This document shows positions 1 through 11,839 of a DNA stretch of 64,000 bases, piece after piece. The translations under genes and the position numbers were made by a program. The notes beneath the pieces are model-generated. The model was not told where the DNA came from. It worked only from the letters and a program-made list of their open reading frames with translations, and did no database searches. The DNA is taken from NCBI GenBank assembly GCA_021234155.1, contig JAJEKV010000026.1, positions 682,001-746,000 of the forward strand. Reading direction: 5' to 3'. Every line of letters begins with the position of its first letter. The stretch's first letter is position 1. Origin of the DNA: Isoetes taiwanensis (taxonomy: Eukaryota; Streptophyta; Lycopodiopsida; Isoetales; Isoetaceae).

Positions 1-353
1 CATCAAGCACAACTCTGTTTATAGTGGGATGGAAAAAAGGGGAATAGAAGAATAGGAGAATAGAAGGATAGAATAGGGCTGATATCATGAACAGAAAGAT
101 CCCTTTCTTAAAAAGCAGGATGACATTTTTCTCGACATACAGTCTACTATAGAGCTTTCGGCCGCGGACTGATTTAAACGGTTTCTGCACCAAAAAACTG
201 GGAATCAGAGGGTTTCTTAGATTTGATCATGATCTATCCATTTGATGCGGGTCTATGGAGAAGAAATGCATGCCTTCAAAGAACTCTACTATGTAAACTA
301 GGGCTAAAGGAGCTCTGCACAGAGCCAGAAGCAGCTGTGGCGCATGCTTATGA
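1..353. other. Unassigned flank of copia-1
   Basis: This is sequence left of the first LTR. A frame of about 60 codons is open from roughly 177 to 353 and runs straight into the LTR, ending in an EPEAAVAHAYD-like peptide. I cannot assign it to a family. It may be a disrupted exon or chance. Confidence 0.3.
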
Positions 354-588
354 TGTGAGAAATCATAACGAATATAGACCTAATTAGGTTTAACTTCTAA
401 TTTTGACTTCTTGATATTGTTAGTAGTGGCTATTTATGACTGTAACAGTCATAATATTTCTGTTGTAAAGAGACTATAAAATAGCAAGTCTCGTATGCCA
501 AACGCACCAAGAACTTTTGTACTTCGTTTTGTATTCAAAAGATCTTTCTTGTGATCTATTGCATGCTTCTGTATTTCAAAATCTCTCA
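354..588 (+). repeat. 5' LTR of copia-1
   Basis: The LTR starts TGTGAGAAATCATAACG and ends TCTCA immediately before the primer site. It contains the promoter-like segment gactataaaatagcaag (TATAAAAT near 475). It matches 4,790-5,030 with substitutions and small indels. Confidence 0.9.
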
Positions 589-602
589 GGTTATGGGCCC
601 AC
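589..602 (+). other. Primer-binding site, half-tRNA type (initiator Met anticodon arm)
   Basis: The bases ggttatgggcccac directly follow the LTR. They are complementary to the anticodon stem-loop of plant initiator tRNA-Met, whose DNA-sense sequence around the CAT anticodon is gtgggcccataacc, and not to the tRNA 3' end. Drosophila copia uses a similar internal, cleaved-tRNA primer. The tRNA match rests on my memory of the tRNA sequence. Confidence 0.75.
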
Positions 603-690
603 ACATGTTTCTGGCTGCGTGAGTTGTTCTTGCATTCCGGGAGATTGTTGTATTACCTATTTTGTCCTGCTATCTTTTCTGTCATCTTGT

Positions 691-1500
691 CATGGATCTG
701 TTGCTGCTACTAGTATGCTTACTCAAAGTGATTGGCGTATGCTGCCACGATTCAGTGGTAACAATTTTCAAATGTGGAAATGGCGAATGCAGATGATATT
801 GGAAGATAAGCAAGTTTGGGATGTTGTGTCTGTTGACACTGCAACATCCACCATTGCATCTGTATCCTCTGATCCTGAGTCACCAAATGCGGTGCCTGTG
901 TCCGTGTCTACTCCAAAATCTGATTTATTGAAGAAAGACCGTAAGGCAAGACTTGTCATTTGTGCAAGTCTTGATGATACACCAGCTTGTCTGGTTCAAG
1001 GAGCTCGAACTGCAAACGAGATGTGGCAAGTTCTGCTCAAGCATTACGAATCTCAGAATGCTGGGAATCGTTTGGCATTATGCAAACGACTTCGTGATCT
1101 GCATCTTCAAGAAGGGGGAGATGTCATGAAGCATATCTGCACCATGAAGGAGCTGATTGATGATTTATGTGCTACTGGGTCTACTATCACAGAAGATGAA
1201 AAAGTCTGCATTCTATTGAATAGCCTTCCAAAAACATTTGAAGGTCTCGTCATCAATCAGATCATACATTTGAATCTGCTATGGAGCGGGTCAAGAATGA
1301 AGCTCTACGTCAAGATCAGGGAACTAACTCAAAGTCTTCTGATTCTTTAATGCTTGTTGATCACAGGGTCACCTCCAAGAAGGATTCAATCAAGAAAGAT
1401 TCCCCAAAGAAAGGCAAGTTTGATCGAAATAAGATTACTTGTTATAGATGCTAGAAGACTGGGCATCTTGCCAGGGATTGTCGTGCACCTGCACCCACAC
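691..1500 (+). pseudogene. copia-1 gag, frameshifted
   Basis: From about 715 the translation shows the copia gag/UBN2 pattern (SDWRMLPRFSGNNFQMWKWR, later MWQVLLKHYES and a leucine-rich block). The frame is lost near 1,270 and continues in another frame through a lysine-rich stretch to a CCHC zinc knuckle at 1,440-1,481. In that knuckle (CYRC-x-KTGHLARDC) the residue after the second Cys is a TAG stop (1,452-1,454). Gag would form the particle and bind genomic RNA. This copy cannot encode an intact protein. Confidence 0.85.
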
Positions 1501-1539
1501 CCAAAGGGGAGACAACATCACCTGCAATAGAAGTCCAAT

Positions 1540-4500
1540 AATTGAAAAAGAGCAAGATGAAACTCATGATTATCTTTTTCCTGTCATTGCAGACTCTGAT
1601 GTAAAGCACACTGATCATTTCTGGTATATTGACTTTGGAGCGACATCTCATATGACCCCTCATCAAGAGTCGTTCATCTCATATCAAAAACTGCAATCTC
1701 AACGAGTGGTTCGAATGGGAGATAATCGTCATCAGGTTGCAGTTGGTGTTGGGAATGTGGTTATTCATTTTCAACATGGAGTCAAAACGATCATAAGGGG
1801 AGTGCTTCATGTTCCTGGATTGCATAAAAACTTGGTATCTGTAAGTAAAATTACAGATGCTGGCCTTCAAGTTGTCTTTCTTCATAATTCTTGCCAAGTG
1901 TTGAATGCTAACAAGAAGATCTTGCTTGCTGGGGAAAGAACAGGAAATCTGTACCGGTTGCAAAATCAAAGGCTTGTTCTTGAATCTGTCAGTCTTGCCA
2001 TTACCAAAGCTGACAAGCATAGTCTGTGGCACTATCGTCTTGGGCGCATTGGTGTAGCACGTTTACATATCCTCGTTCATCAAGGTCGACTGAAATCTCC
2101 ACTGTTCTCTGATCCCTGCAATGTATGCCTTCAAAGCAAGACCACTCGAAGTTCTTTTCCAAGATCTGATTCTCATGCTGATAGGAAATTGCAACTCCTG
2201 CACACAGATCTTGTTGGTCCCATTAAACCCAAGACTTTTAATGGAGCTCAGTATGTACTAACAATTCTAGATGATTTCAGCAGAAAAATCTTCAATTCTC
2301 TTCTCAAATCCAAAGGGGAGACTTGCAGTACAATCATCAGACTTTCAAAGGAGATGGAAAGGCAATCTAGTCACAAAATTGCAGTCATCAGAAGTGATAG
2401 TGGAGGAGAATTTTGCTCAAATACTTTCAATGATTTCTGTTCATCTAATGGAATTCAACATCAACTGTCTGCTCCTCAGACTCCAGAGCAGAATGGCAGA
2501 GCAGAGAGGACCAATAGGACTCTTATTGAGACAACTAGAACTCTATTATTGGCTATGGAGGTTCCAGCACACTTTTGGGGAGAAGCAATGAGCACTGCAA
2601 CATATCTGATCAATAGATCTCCACATAAGGCAACTCAGAATCAAGTACCAGAAGAGGTTTGGTCTGGATCCAATGTCTCATACAAACACTTCAAAATTTT
2701 TGGTTGTAGATCTTTTGTGCATGTTGCTAATCATCCAAAACTTGCTCCCAAGATAAAAGAATGCATGTTTATAGGATACTGCACCAATAGGAAAGCCTAT
2801 AGATTCTTTGATGTAGAAAAAGGGAAGCTTGTCATCTCCTGTCATGCCACCTTTTATGAGTATGAATCATGCTCTTTGCCACGATCAGCAGATATGCCAT
2901 CAACCTTTTGATGAAATTGCAGAATCCATACCTGCTGTATCTCTCAGATCTGAATCCTATGTCTCTGAATCCTATGTCTCTGACACCTGTGCCTTTGATC
3001 ATGTTGCTTCCAAAACTGTACAGGTCTCCTCATCAGGTCCTTGTCCTATAATTGATACATCTGAGCCTTATTTCATAGATGAATCACCTGTTGAACCAGT
3101 TCTGCCTCTTCATGAAAAACCCCCTGTCTCCACTCGACCTATCCGAAATCGTAAACCACCTGTCTGGGCCAAAGATTATACCTTTATTGCTTCAGAAAAA
3201 CCTATTGAACCACAATGCTATCAAGAGGCTATTGAAGGGCCTTTTAAGCATCAATGGATTGAAGCCATGCAGCAAGAGATGAATTCTATTCAAGAAGCTG
3301 AGACTTGGATTCTTATTCCACGACCCACAGATCGGCATGTAGTTGGATCGAGATGGGTGTTTAATTTGAAATTTAACAGTGATAGAAGCATCGCAACATT
3401 CAAGGCCAGATTGGTAGCCAGAGGTTTCTCTCAGATTGCTGGAATTGATTATGCAGAGACGCTTGCACCAGTAGCAAGGATGGTTTCTGTTCGTGTGATT
3501 CTTGCATATGCGACACTCAATCATTTCTTTGTACACCAGATGGATGTTACTAATGCATTTCTTCATGGTACCTTGAAAGAGGAAGTTTTCTTGGAGCAGC
3601 CAGAAGGGTTCAGCAAGGAACACAATAAGGAGATGGTGTGTAAGCTAAATAAAGCACTGTATGGTCTGAAGCAGGCACCTCGGGCTTGGTATGAAAGATT
3701 GCATGACACTCTGATTCAGCTCAAGTTTCCGCAAAGCATCAATGATGCAAGTGTTTACTTCAGGCATGATTCTCAACCTTTGATTGTCCTTTGTTATATT
3801 GATGATCTGTTGATTGTAGCAGCAGATGATAAAGACCTTCAAAATCTCAAGGCTCAACTTCAATCAGAGTTCAAGATGAAAGATCTTGGACAAGTGCATT
3901 ATTTTCTCGGTCTAGAGATTCATTATGATTAAACTCTTGGTTCAATACATATCAGTCAATCTAAGTACCTGCAGGACCTCTTATCTCACACCAATATGCT
4001 TGCATGTAATCCTCTTACAACTCCTCTCGACCCTGGACTTGTTATGCTTCCTACTGATCCAGATTGTTCCTCTCAATTGGTTTTCTATCATGATCAATAC
4101 CGTCATATCATTGGAACCATAAATTTTGCAGTTACAGCCACTAGACCTGATCTAGCCTTAGCCTTTTGCAACTTAAGCCAATTCTGTAATCATCCAAAGG
4201 GGACTCATTGCAATTCATTAAAGAGATGTCTAAGATATCTTGCAGGTACACATCATCATGGAATACATTATCAGGCCAGTGGGGAAAATTAGAAATCATG
4301 GGCTACTGTGACTCAGATTGGGCAGGAGATCAGCATGATCGAAAATCAACATCTGGATACGTGTTTGTGTTGGCAGGGAGTGTAATTAGTTGGGGCAGTA
4401 CAAAGCAGAAATGTGTGGCTCAATCAACAACAGAAGCTGAGTATATATCACTTGCAAATGCATGCAATGAGGCAGTATGGTTACATAGGTTTGCCACAGA

Positions 4501-4771
4501 GTTAAAAATCACTGATCAGAACAATTTAGATATTATGGTTGACAATCAAGGGGCTATAGCAGTATCTCACAATCCAGTTATGCATAAGAGAATGAAACAC
4601 ATCGATATCACGTATCATATGATCAGAGATTTGGTGGAAAGCGGACTCATAAAATTACACTATTGTCCAACAGAAGATATGATTGCAGATATGTTAACCA
4701 AGGCCCTGCCACAGCTGAAGTTCTCAAAATTTCTGAAGGCTCTCAACTTCGACAAGAATCCAATTATCTGA
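1540..4771 (+). pseudogene. copia-1 pol (protease, integrase, RT, RNase H), broken
   Basis: Domains in order: a protease active site near 1,633 reading DFGA instead of DSGA; an integrase zinc-binding region with CNVC near 2,120 and one expected His replaced (GRIG); an integrase core with HTDLVGP, RSDSGGEF and the E of NGRAERTN (2,200-2,520); RT from about 3,150 with KARLVARGFSQ, MDVTNAFLHG, LYGLKQAPRAW and the catalytic YIDD near 3,800; and RNase H with YCDSDWAGD near 4,305 and TTEAEYISL. Frames change near 2,850, 3,930 and 4,270. A stop (TAA) follows the LGLEIHYD block at 3,930. Confidence 0.9.
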
Positions 4772-4789
4772 TCTATATTCGAATGGGGG

Positions 4790-5028
4790 TGTGAGAAATC
4801 ATAATGAATATAGACCTAATTAGGTTTAACTTCTAATTTCGACTTCTTCTGATATTGTTAGTAGTGGCTATTTATGACTGTAACAGTCATAATATTTTTG
4901 TTGTAAAGAGACTATAAAATAGCAAGTCTCGTATGCCAAAAGTACCAAGCTATCTTGAGCATTTTGTACTTCGTTTTGTATTCAAAAGATCATTCTTGTG
5001 ATCTATTGCATACTTATGTATTTCAAAT

Positions 5029-5030
<2 letters not shown>
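4790..5030 (+). repeat. 3' LTR of copia-1, end cut by LINE
   Basis: This starts TGTGAGAAATCATAATG right after the purine tract and follows the 5' LTR to TATTTCAAA. The final bases of the LTR are replaced by the LINE T tract. A search at the other LINE end did not clearly recover the missing LTR end. Confidence 0.88.
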
Positions 5031-5070
<40 letters not shown>

Positions 5071-7965
5071 AAGAACTATGTCATCAATATATTAAAAGAA
5101 TGGTAATGTTACAAAGCAAGTGAGGAGGAAGGAGAATTGCCCCAAAGAGACAGCGATACCTCGACACTCCACAACAAACTCACGAAAAAAGCTCAACTCC
5201 CTTTGGCCAGACAAACCGATCATCACCATCTACAACACCCAAGAAGTCCATGCCAAATAGCAAACTTTCTTCTACTAATCCCGAACACCGTAAAGCTTTG
5301 AAATAGCTTGTATTTGAATCGAGGAATCGAGAGGCTGCAGTCCCCAATCAGATCCACAGATCCACAACCGCGCTTCCAAATCAGCCACACCAACCAAGCC
5401 ATGCACGATGCAAGGCTTTGCCGCCGCAAGAGCGGCCAAGCACCGAGATACACATGAAGCAAAGAATCGGCCTGGCTAGTCAATCTCACTGAAAACAGAG
5501 CCCCGACCCAATCCCTGTAGCCCGCAAGTGAGAGCATAAAACCGCATAATGCTCCACCGGTCTCACGATGAAAGCCACAACAAGGGCAGAGAGGGCTCAC
5601 ACCGGCCTAAACCGACTCACAAGGACATTCACCCCGATACAACGGTGCACCACCGCCACGAAGCACCCTAACCTTCGGTGGGGAAGTGAGCTCCATGTCC
5701 ACGCCCAAACCGAAGGCCATCGAGAACCCGGAAGCCGCAGAGACCACTTGCCCGGAAGGGCGCGAGTGTCATGAATAGCCATCACCAGAACAAGACCGCA
5801 CAAAACAAGAAGACACAACATCCGGATGAACCTTCCAAACTGCACCACCACATCATCCTGAGGGACTATAGGTATGTGTCGCGGAATACTCCCCGCCACT
5901 TGCTCCTAGATAGCCCGGTCACTGCCCCTCAGGCAAAAGTGAGCTCGAAAGAACTCCCACGAAGCTAGCTGACTATCCCAATACCAATCCTCCAAGGTGA
6001 GCACAAAGAGCCCAAGATCCAACGGGCCTCAAGGTCCAGGAAGCATGTACGGTGTGGGACCAAGGGCAAGTGCGCAGGGGGTAGAGGAACCCACAAGAAA
6101 GAAGAAGAGTGGTGATAAACTGAGGCATAATCTAGCTGGAAGAGCACACGCACATGATCCCAAGCCCACAACACCCCCGTGAGAAAAGGGGATGCATGTG
6201 GGAAAGGCTGGAGACCATATAACAGTGCCCAGGGCAACTCCACACGCACAAATGGCGAAGAGACTGCAACAACAGCGCCGCAGCAGGAGAAGATGCTCCA
6301 TCCTGCAGAGTGCTCCAAACAAACTTGAAGACCAACACCGTACTATGCAGCGCCAAATCCAGAATGGCCAAGCCCCCATCCTCGGGGGCGGAGACACTTC
6401 CACCAAGCCACTTTAACAACCGCCCCTTCATCATCCCCGCCCCACACAAAATTTCGAACAATCTTATCCAAAGCCTGTACCTTACCCTCAGGAGCTAACA
6501 TTGCAGATGCTGTATACACATGAGTGCTACAAAGTACTGAATTGGCAATAGTGATCCTACCTACGATGGACAACTTGCTACCCTTCCACCAATTGAGGTG
6601 TTTGCGAACCCCCCCCAAAAATCTCATCCCACACCCTTCCCATGGAAACATCCCTCCAAAGGGAATACCCAAAATTTTAGTACACACATTACCCCGGAAG
6701 CACCTTCCAGGGAATAGAGCCAAACAAGGGGAGGCGAGTCACTGGGCCCATAATGGCGCGATTTACCTCAATTCAGAAGAATGCCCGAGGCCAAGGAGAA
6801 AGTATCCAGCAAACCCTTCACATTCCTCAGATTCCTCTCTTCTGACACCAAGAAGAGGAAAGTGTCATCGGCGAACTGGTTAATAATCTGCTGACTACCA
6901 TCCCGCATCGGAAGCCCATCCACCACCCCTCCTCTACCGCAAAGCAAAAACAATCGGAGACAGGGGCCTCCGCCACAATCAAAAACAAAAAGCCGCTAAA
7001 GGGCACCCCCGACGCACCCTCCCTAAGGAGAAAAAAGGCGGAGGGTTCACCCCGCACACCACCATAGCCCGTGCTGACCTATGCAGCTTCATGACTATCT
7101 CTGTAAAGCGTGGACCACATCCCAACGCTAACATCATGGCAGACAAAAACTCCCAACGGACACTATCGTAAGCTTTGGCAAAGTCAAGCTTAAGATAGGC
7201 AATGCCTTGACCTGTTCTCCTGGCCCAATAAAGCCCCTCATAAGCTGCGACAACATTAGTCAAAATGTTCCTCCCAGGAACAAACCGGTGATCACCTTAC
7301 TAATGGAAGAAGTCAACACCGGCTTCAACTTCTGCGCGGGGGCTTTCGCATAATCTTGTACTGAAGAGGATAACAAGGAGATAGACCTCCAATCATTAAT
7401 GGTAGAAGGCTGCCTAACCTTAGGAATCAAGGAAATGCATGCGGTATTCAAGATCCTATCCATTTGAGAAGACTACAGCAACTCAAGATACACCTGGTAC
7501 ACAGACTCACCAGCCCACTCCCAATAAGTATGAAAGAACTCCACAGAGATGCCGTCCAGCCCAGGACATTTATCCTTGGCCACGCACATACATGCCTCCG
7601 CTAAATCCTCTCTGGAGAGCTCCTGCTTCAAGCTCTCACGCTGGTGAGGCAGAATAGATGGCTTAATAGCCCCCAAATCAAGCTCCTGCATCTCCTGCTC
7701 ATAGGGTAGAGTGCGCTGTGCGAAAAACCCTAAAAAATGAGCATGCACATACCGCTGCAAATTAGCGAGATCCTCCAAAGTCCGGCCATCAGGCAAAGCA
7801 AGGGACGCCATAGATGCTGCATATCGCCGCTGCCTAGCTGCCCTGAAGAACACAGACGAACTTGTGTCCCCCTCCTTCAACCAGATAAAATCTCTCATAT
7901 GATGCTGAAATCGTAAAAATCAGAGCTAAGCTGAGCAAAGATTTCTAGTCTAATGCTGCCTTTTT
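5031..7965 (-). mobile_element. L1-type LINE, 5' truncated (L1-a)
   Basis: The 3' end is marked by a run of 39 T on the plus strand (5,031-5,069), which is the poly(A) tail of a minus-strand insertion. Upstream on the minus strand lie the cysteine-rich C-terminal region and reverse transcriptase of an L1-clade ORF2. ORF1 and the endonuclease are missing, so the copy is 5' truncated, as is usual for target-primed insertion. The 5' border near 7,965 is approximate. Confidence 0.88.
5223..7898 (-). pseudogene. L1-a ORF2 fragment (RT to C-terminal zinc region)
   Basis: Reading the minus strand downwards: a pre-RT linker (FIWLKEGDTSSSVFF, near 7,880) and KCPGLDGIS; an RT palm with ISLIPKV, KLDFAKAYDSV (near 7,170) and RGCPL; the catalytic FADDT (near 6,865) with FSLASGILLN; the thumb-side motif LSIVGRITIANSVLCSTHVY (near 6,560); and WLVWLIWKR near the C terminus (5,370). 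Several frameshifts and altered motifs (VRRGCPL for VRQGCPL) show decay. Confidence 0.87.
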
Positions 7966-9205
7966 TGAATCTCCTGAAGTTCGGCCAGATAGGGAAAGGT
8001 TAGCATCGCGACCCATTGCTACGATGCAATAGAGAACTACAAAAACAGGGGAACAAAAAATAAATAGGGGGATAAAACCAAGCGGCGCTGCTATCCACAA
8101 AGCGGAGAAAGAAATACGTGGTGTAAAATGGACAGAATTTTACAGTAATTTCACGCTCCCGTTTATCACGGTGCCTTTATACCTTGAGTTTGATACTTGA
8201 ACCAGGGCAATCCATGGTGCAAATGCATGCAACACCATCTCCACCCAACTTGACTTATGGAGCCTTCAAAAATAACATCCAGGTTGTATATATCTCGCAA
8301 CAATCTTTCCCACCATATCATTAATTAGCGTGTTCCACAATCCTGTCCATCAACTCACCACCCATGGTACTGCATTCTCTATCAATAACCACCCATGATA
8401 CCACATTCTATCACTGCATCATTAAATTAGCATGACCCAATTGTGATCCTGTCCATCAATCAACCACCTATGGTGCCAAGTTCTAACAAAATGGCTATCA
8501 ACTACTTTTATGCATGGCTTCAAGGTCTTTGTGATAACATTTTGTCGTGGATCGATGGGGTCCCATAACTGCGTTAGCCGAGAGCTAGTCACTGGCCATG
8601 CCATAAAATTATCACAAAAAACTTGAAGCTACAATATATGTATTTGGGGAGCCGTTTTGCATGACATTTATTTAAGCTCCAGGGATGGCGATGGCTCCCC
8701 CGTCCTTGCAGCAGCTTCTAGGTTTAAGCAAGGCAAAGTTTAGATGATTCATTACATTTTTGCATATGCTAGGCGAGTTCTTTTTTGCAAATGGTTAAGT
8801 TTTACAAGGATTCGGCACATTTTAGGCAGAAGGAAGAGTATCTGAAGCACAAATCTTCCATTACACAGATCTCGCTTGATCTTCTGTTGCAGCAGTGGAT
8901 TCAACAAAACAGACTGCTTCTGTTGCAAGGCTTCTTCCAGGATTAATTATCTTCTTGTTTTATTACTTTCTTCAAGGTTCTGTTGCAGGGCTCCATTTCC
9001 TCTTCTTCTACGCTTTCTTCTATTTCCAACTGGCTAAACCTGTAATGACAGAATAAGTGACTCAAAATACTATTCCGTATTGAATTGATCTGCCACGTTG
9101 CAGCACCATATTAACACAACGACAAAAAGAGCGATCTAAATACTATATTTTGTGTTGAATATTTCATATGTTCCATCATACTTCCTACCATTATTTTCTT
9201 AGATG
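7966..9205. other. Unassigned, with local duplications
   Basis: No gene recognised. Around 8,320-8,520 a block (cctgtccatca, accaccyatggtrcc, attaawtagcrtg) is repeated imperfectly two to three times. A short frame starting ATGGCGATGGCTCCC lies at about 8,685 but closes within 20 codons. Confidence 0.5.
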
Positions 9206-9890
9206 TCCCCCTTTTTTTTTGAAGGACGACAAAGTTTATTGAAAATCCATGCTAAAAGATATATACAAATGCACAGGCGGGATTAAAACCTCAGAGGATA
9301 ATCATGATCCAATCGGTAGAACCACCAGCCTAGTATGCATAAGACCACACATTCAAATAAATCTTAAATATGCAGCATCCAAGCCTTCAAAAACACATAA
9401 TCTCTTTCACTTTCAGATAGACCACAAGAACCATCTGACGCTAACTGAAAGGCTTGGCAATGTCACATGTCACATGCTGATAAGAAAAGGCTTTGCTGAA
9501 AGGCTTCGCTGATAAGAAGCGAAGAGCACTTGCTGACTTATCAATGTCACATGAAAAAGAGAAAGCAACCAAGACTAAATAGGCTGGACGTGATCACACA
9601 AAAAGAAACAATGCTCAAAAGTCTTAACCCGTTGCTTGCACATTGGGTATAATGCTGACATTCGAGGATCGATTCTGTGGACAAACACACTAACTGTGGC
9701 GGCTATGAAGAATCTGTCACCAAAGTACATCCACCTTAGGATGAAGTAGTTTATCCCAAGCCCAAGTCCACGTACATTTTTAAGTAGGAGGCAGGAGCTA
9801 AGGGGACCACTTAGTAGTTGGTGAGGAGATATCACCATTGACGAGCAGATTGTATTAGATATATCTTTCTTGATTCTTTGAACCAAACAC
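9206..9890 (-). mobile_element. L1-type LINE 3' fragment (L1-b)
   Basis: A T-rich start (about 9,209-9,220) is followed by ttgaaggacgacaaagttta, the same 3' end type as the copy at 15,855. At 9,575-9,720 the minus strand reads a zf-RVT-like cysteine/histidine pattern (PMCKQRVKTFEHCFFLCDHV) that ends plant L1 ORF2 proteins. Only the last several hundred bases are present. Confidence 0.72.
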
Positions 9891-10385
9891 TTATAATGCT
9901 CTCAAAAAATGCAATTGCAAGAAATCTTTTTGAAGTTACAACATTTGTTGTGAAAACATGTTGTAACTTGAAATACACTGTGAAATTGTAAAGAACTTGA
10001 GAAATACACCTTTTTAGGCCATATCTTAGTTAACATAGGCCTTTTTGACATTATAATAAAATAATGATAACGGAGCAAGTTGAGGAAGATACCTTTCTAG
10101 ACAATTATCTTATTTGATAGTATGCAAAAGGTGACTCACTTGTAGAAGCACCCAAATAATGTGACTATGTTTACTCGGGATGATGCATCATGGACCACAC
10201 TACTAGTGGGATATGCTGAACATGAACCTGCAAATACACTGAAATTGAGTCAAATTGATTTTTGACATCCACGGTCTATGAAATTGAACTCAAAGTATTT
10301 GAGTTAATGCGATTACAAGGCATATCATTTGATATCATTATTTTCATTTGTAGCCCGAAGGTTTGTTCCAACCTACAATCCATAG
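9891..10385. other. Unassigned AT-rich spacer
   Basis: I see no gene, terminal repeat or conserved motif here. The right end may include decayed gag sequence belonging to the gypsy fragment that follows. Confidence 0.4.
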
Positions 10386-11660
10386 ATGAGGGTAGAGAGA
10401 TACATATTAGAATTGTTCTTGGGATCTAAGGGATATTATAACTGTGGCATTGTACGACATTTTTCTCGAGATTGTACAAAGCCTAGAAGGGACAAGAAAG
10501 TTTTAGCAAGTACCTCCAAAGATGAAGAAGAGACCAGAGCATTATTGGTTATTGCTCGTGAAGAGGATATGGTAAGTTCTACACAAGCTTATGCCAATAA
10601 TGTAATAAGGTTGTTAGGAAGGATCAATGGTAAGGACTTGTTTGTCTTAATTGATTCTGGAAATACTCACAACTTTATTTCTGCAAATGTGGTAGAGGGG
10701 CTTGATCTTAAGCGAGGTGCATCCTTATGTTATTGAGACTGTGGCCGAGTCCCAGACTCAGCACCATCATCATCAAGCGCATGGCATTCGCTTGAAGTTG
10801 GTGGACAAGGAGACACATGCTGCAGGTCATTGATTTTGATATTGCCAAGCTTAACCGATATGATGTGATTTTAGGAATCAAGCCAGTCATTTTATGGCCA
10901 TCCCACACAGTTATGATTAATATTTCGCCTAGGAAAACTGTTACTCTCCATGGCTTACCTTATGTAGAGTCTCCAAAATTGTTGTCTGCCACTAAGGCAA
11001 AAAGATGTTTCAAGGTTAATAAAGACAGCGTTTTTGTTATATACATCATGCCTAATGATGTGATAGTTAATTCTAGAATTGGGCTCCCATGAATAAGCAA
11101 AATCTCCCAATAAGAATAGAACTTTATTTTGCCAAAATGAGATTGAGGGTGAAGGTCGAAGGGATTGGTCCAAAGAAGAGACAAGGCTGAGAAAGAGCAT
11201 GCCATAAAATGGAAAGAAACGCCAAAAGTCGTCTTGTGCAAGTCCAGTTTTACTTGTTAGGAACAAGGATGGAACTATACGAATGTGCATAAACTATTGT
11301 GCTATTAAGAAGGAAACTATCAAGGATAGATATCGTTGCCTCAAATATATGATATTTTAGATCGCCTTGCGAAGCAAGTGGTTCACTACGATAGATCTAC
11401 GTAGTGGATATTATCAAATTAGGATTCAAGAAGGTGATGAATCTGAAACAACATTTCGAACTCATTAGGGATATTATGAGTTCGAACTCATTAGGGATAT
11501 TATGAGTTCTTAGTGATGCCATTTGGTCTCACAAATGCTCCCACAACAGTTATGAGGTTGATGAATCAAGTATTCTCTAAGCATTTGAATAAGTTTGTCG
11601 AGGTGTGTTTAGATGATATACTTGTGTATTCACAAATGTTAGAAGAGCAAGAATTGTGTT
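10386..11660 (+). pseudogene. Ty3/gypsy gag-protease-RT fragment
   Basis: A zinc-knuckle relic (YYNCGIVRHFSRDC, first Cys lost) lies near 10,435. A retroviral-type aspartic protease site (LIDSGNTHNFIS) lies near 10,650, followed by IDFDIAKLNRYDVILGI. RT motifs follow from 11,270 in shifting frames: [32 protein letters not shown], and the catalytic box altered to LDDILVYS near 11,610. A stretch between protease and RT looks deleted. No LTRs were found. Confidence 0.85.
11455..11506 (+). repeat. 26-bp perfect tandem duplication in gypsy RT
   Basis: Bases 11,455-11,480 are repeated exactly at 11,481-11,506. The unit carries a TAG stop in the RT frame, so the duplication repeats the break just after the TTFRTH block. 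Confidence 0.95.
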
Positions 11661-11839
11661 TGCAGGAATTGTCTTATAGAGTCAATCCTTAAGCCTTTCA
11701 ATTCTTGGGAAGAATCAAGAGGACGCAAGGCTTCCTGACTAGCTCTCATGGAGACTAATCCCAGTGATCTGGGGAACTTCGAGAGTTCACGATGTGGGCA
11801 GTAGATCACTGGCCATTCCCCTTTGTTGGGAAGCTTACA

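Larger units (their letters stand above)
354..5030 (+). mobile_element. Ty1/copia LTR retrotransposon (copia-1), degenerate
   Basis: The element has two similar LTRs (354-588 and 4,790-5,030), a primer-binding site just inside the 5' LTR, gag, then protease, integrase, reverse transcriptase and RNase H in copia order, and a purine tract (aatggggg) directly before the 3' LTR. The coding region has several frameshifts and stops, so it cannot mobilise itself. The LTRs differ by several substitutions and by indels of up to about 11 bases, so the insertion is not recent. A LINE on the minus strand starts with its T tract at 5,031, inside the last bases of the 3' LTR, so the LINE arrived later. Confidence 0.93.

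Noticed and set aside
240-353. AP2/ERF domain end (EPEAAVAHAYD)
   Set aside because: Only a few residues resemble it, and the upstream part of an AP2 domain is absent.
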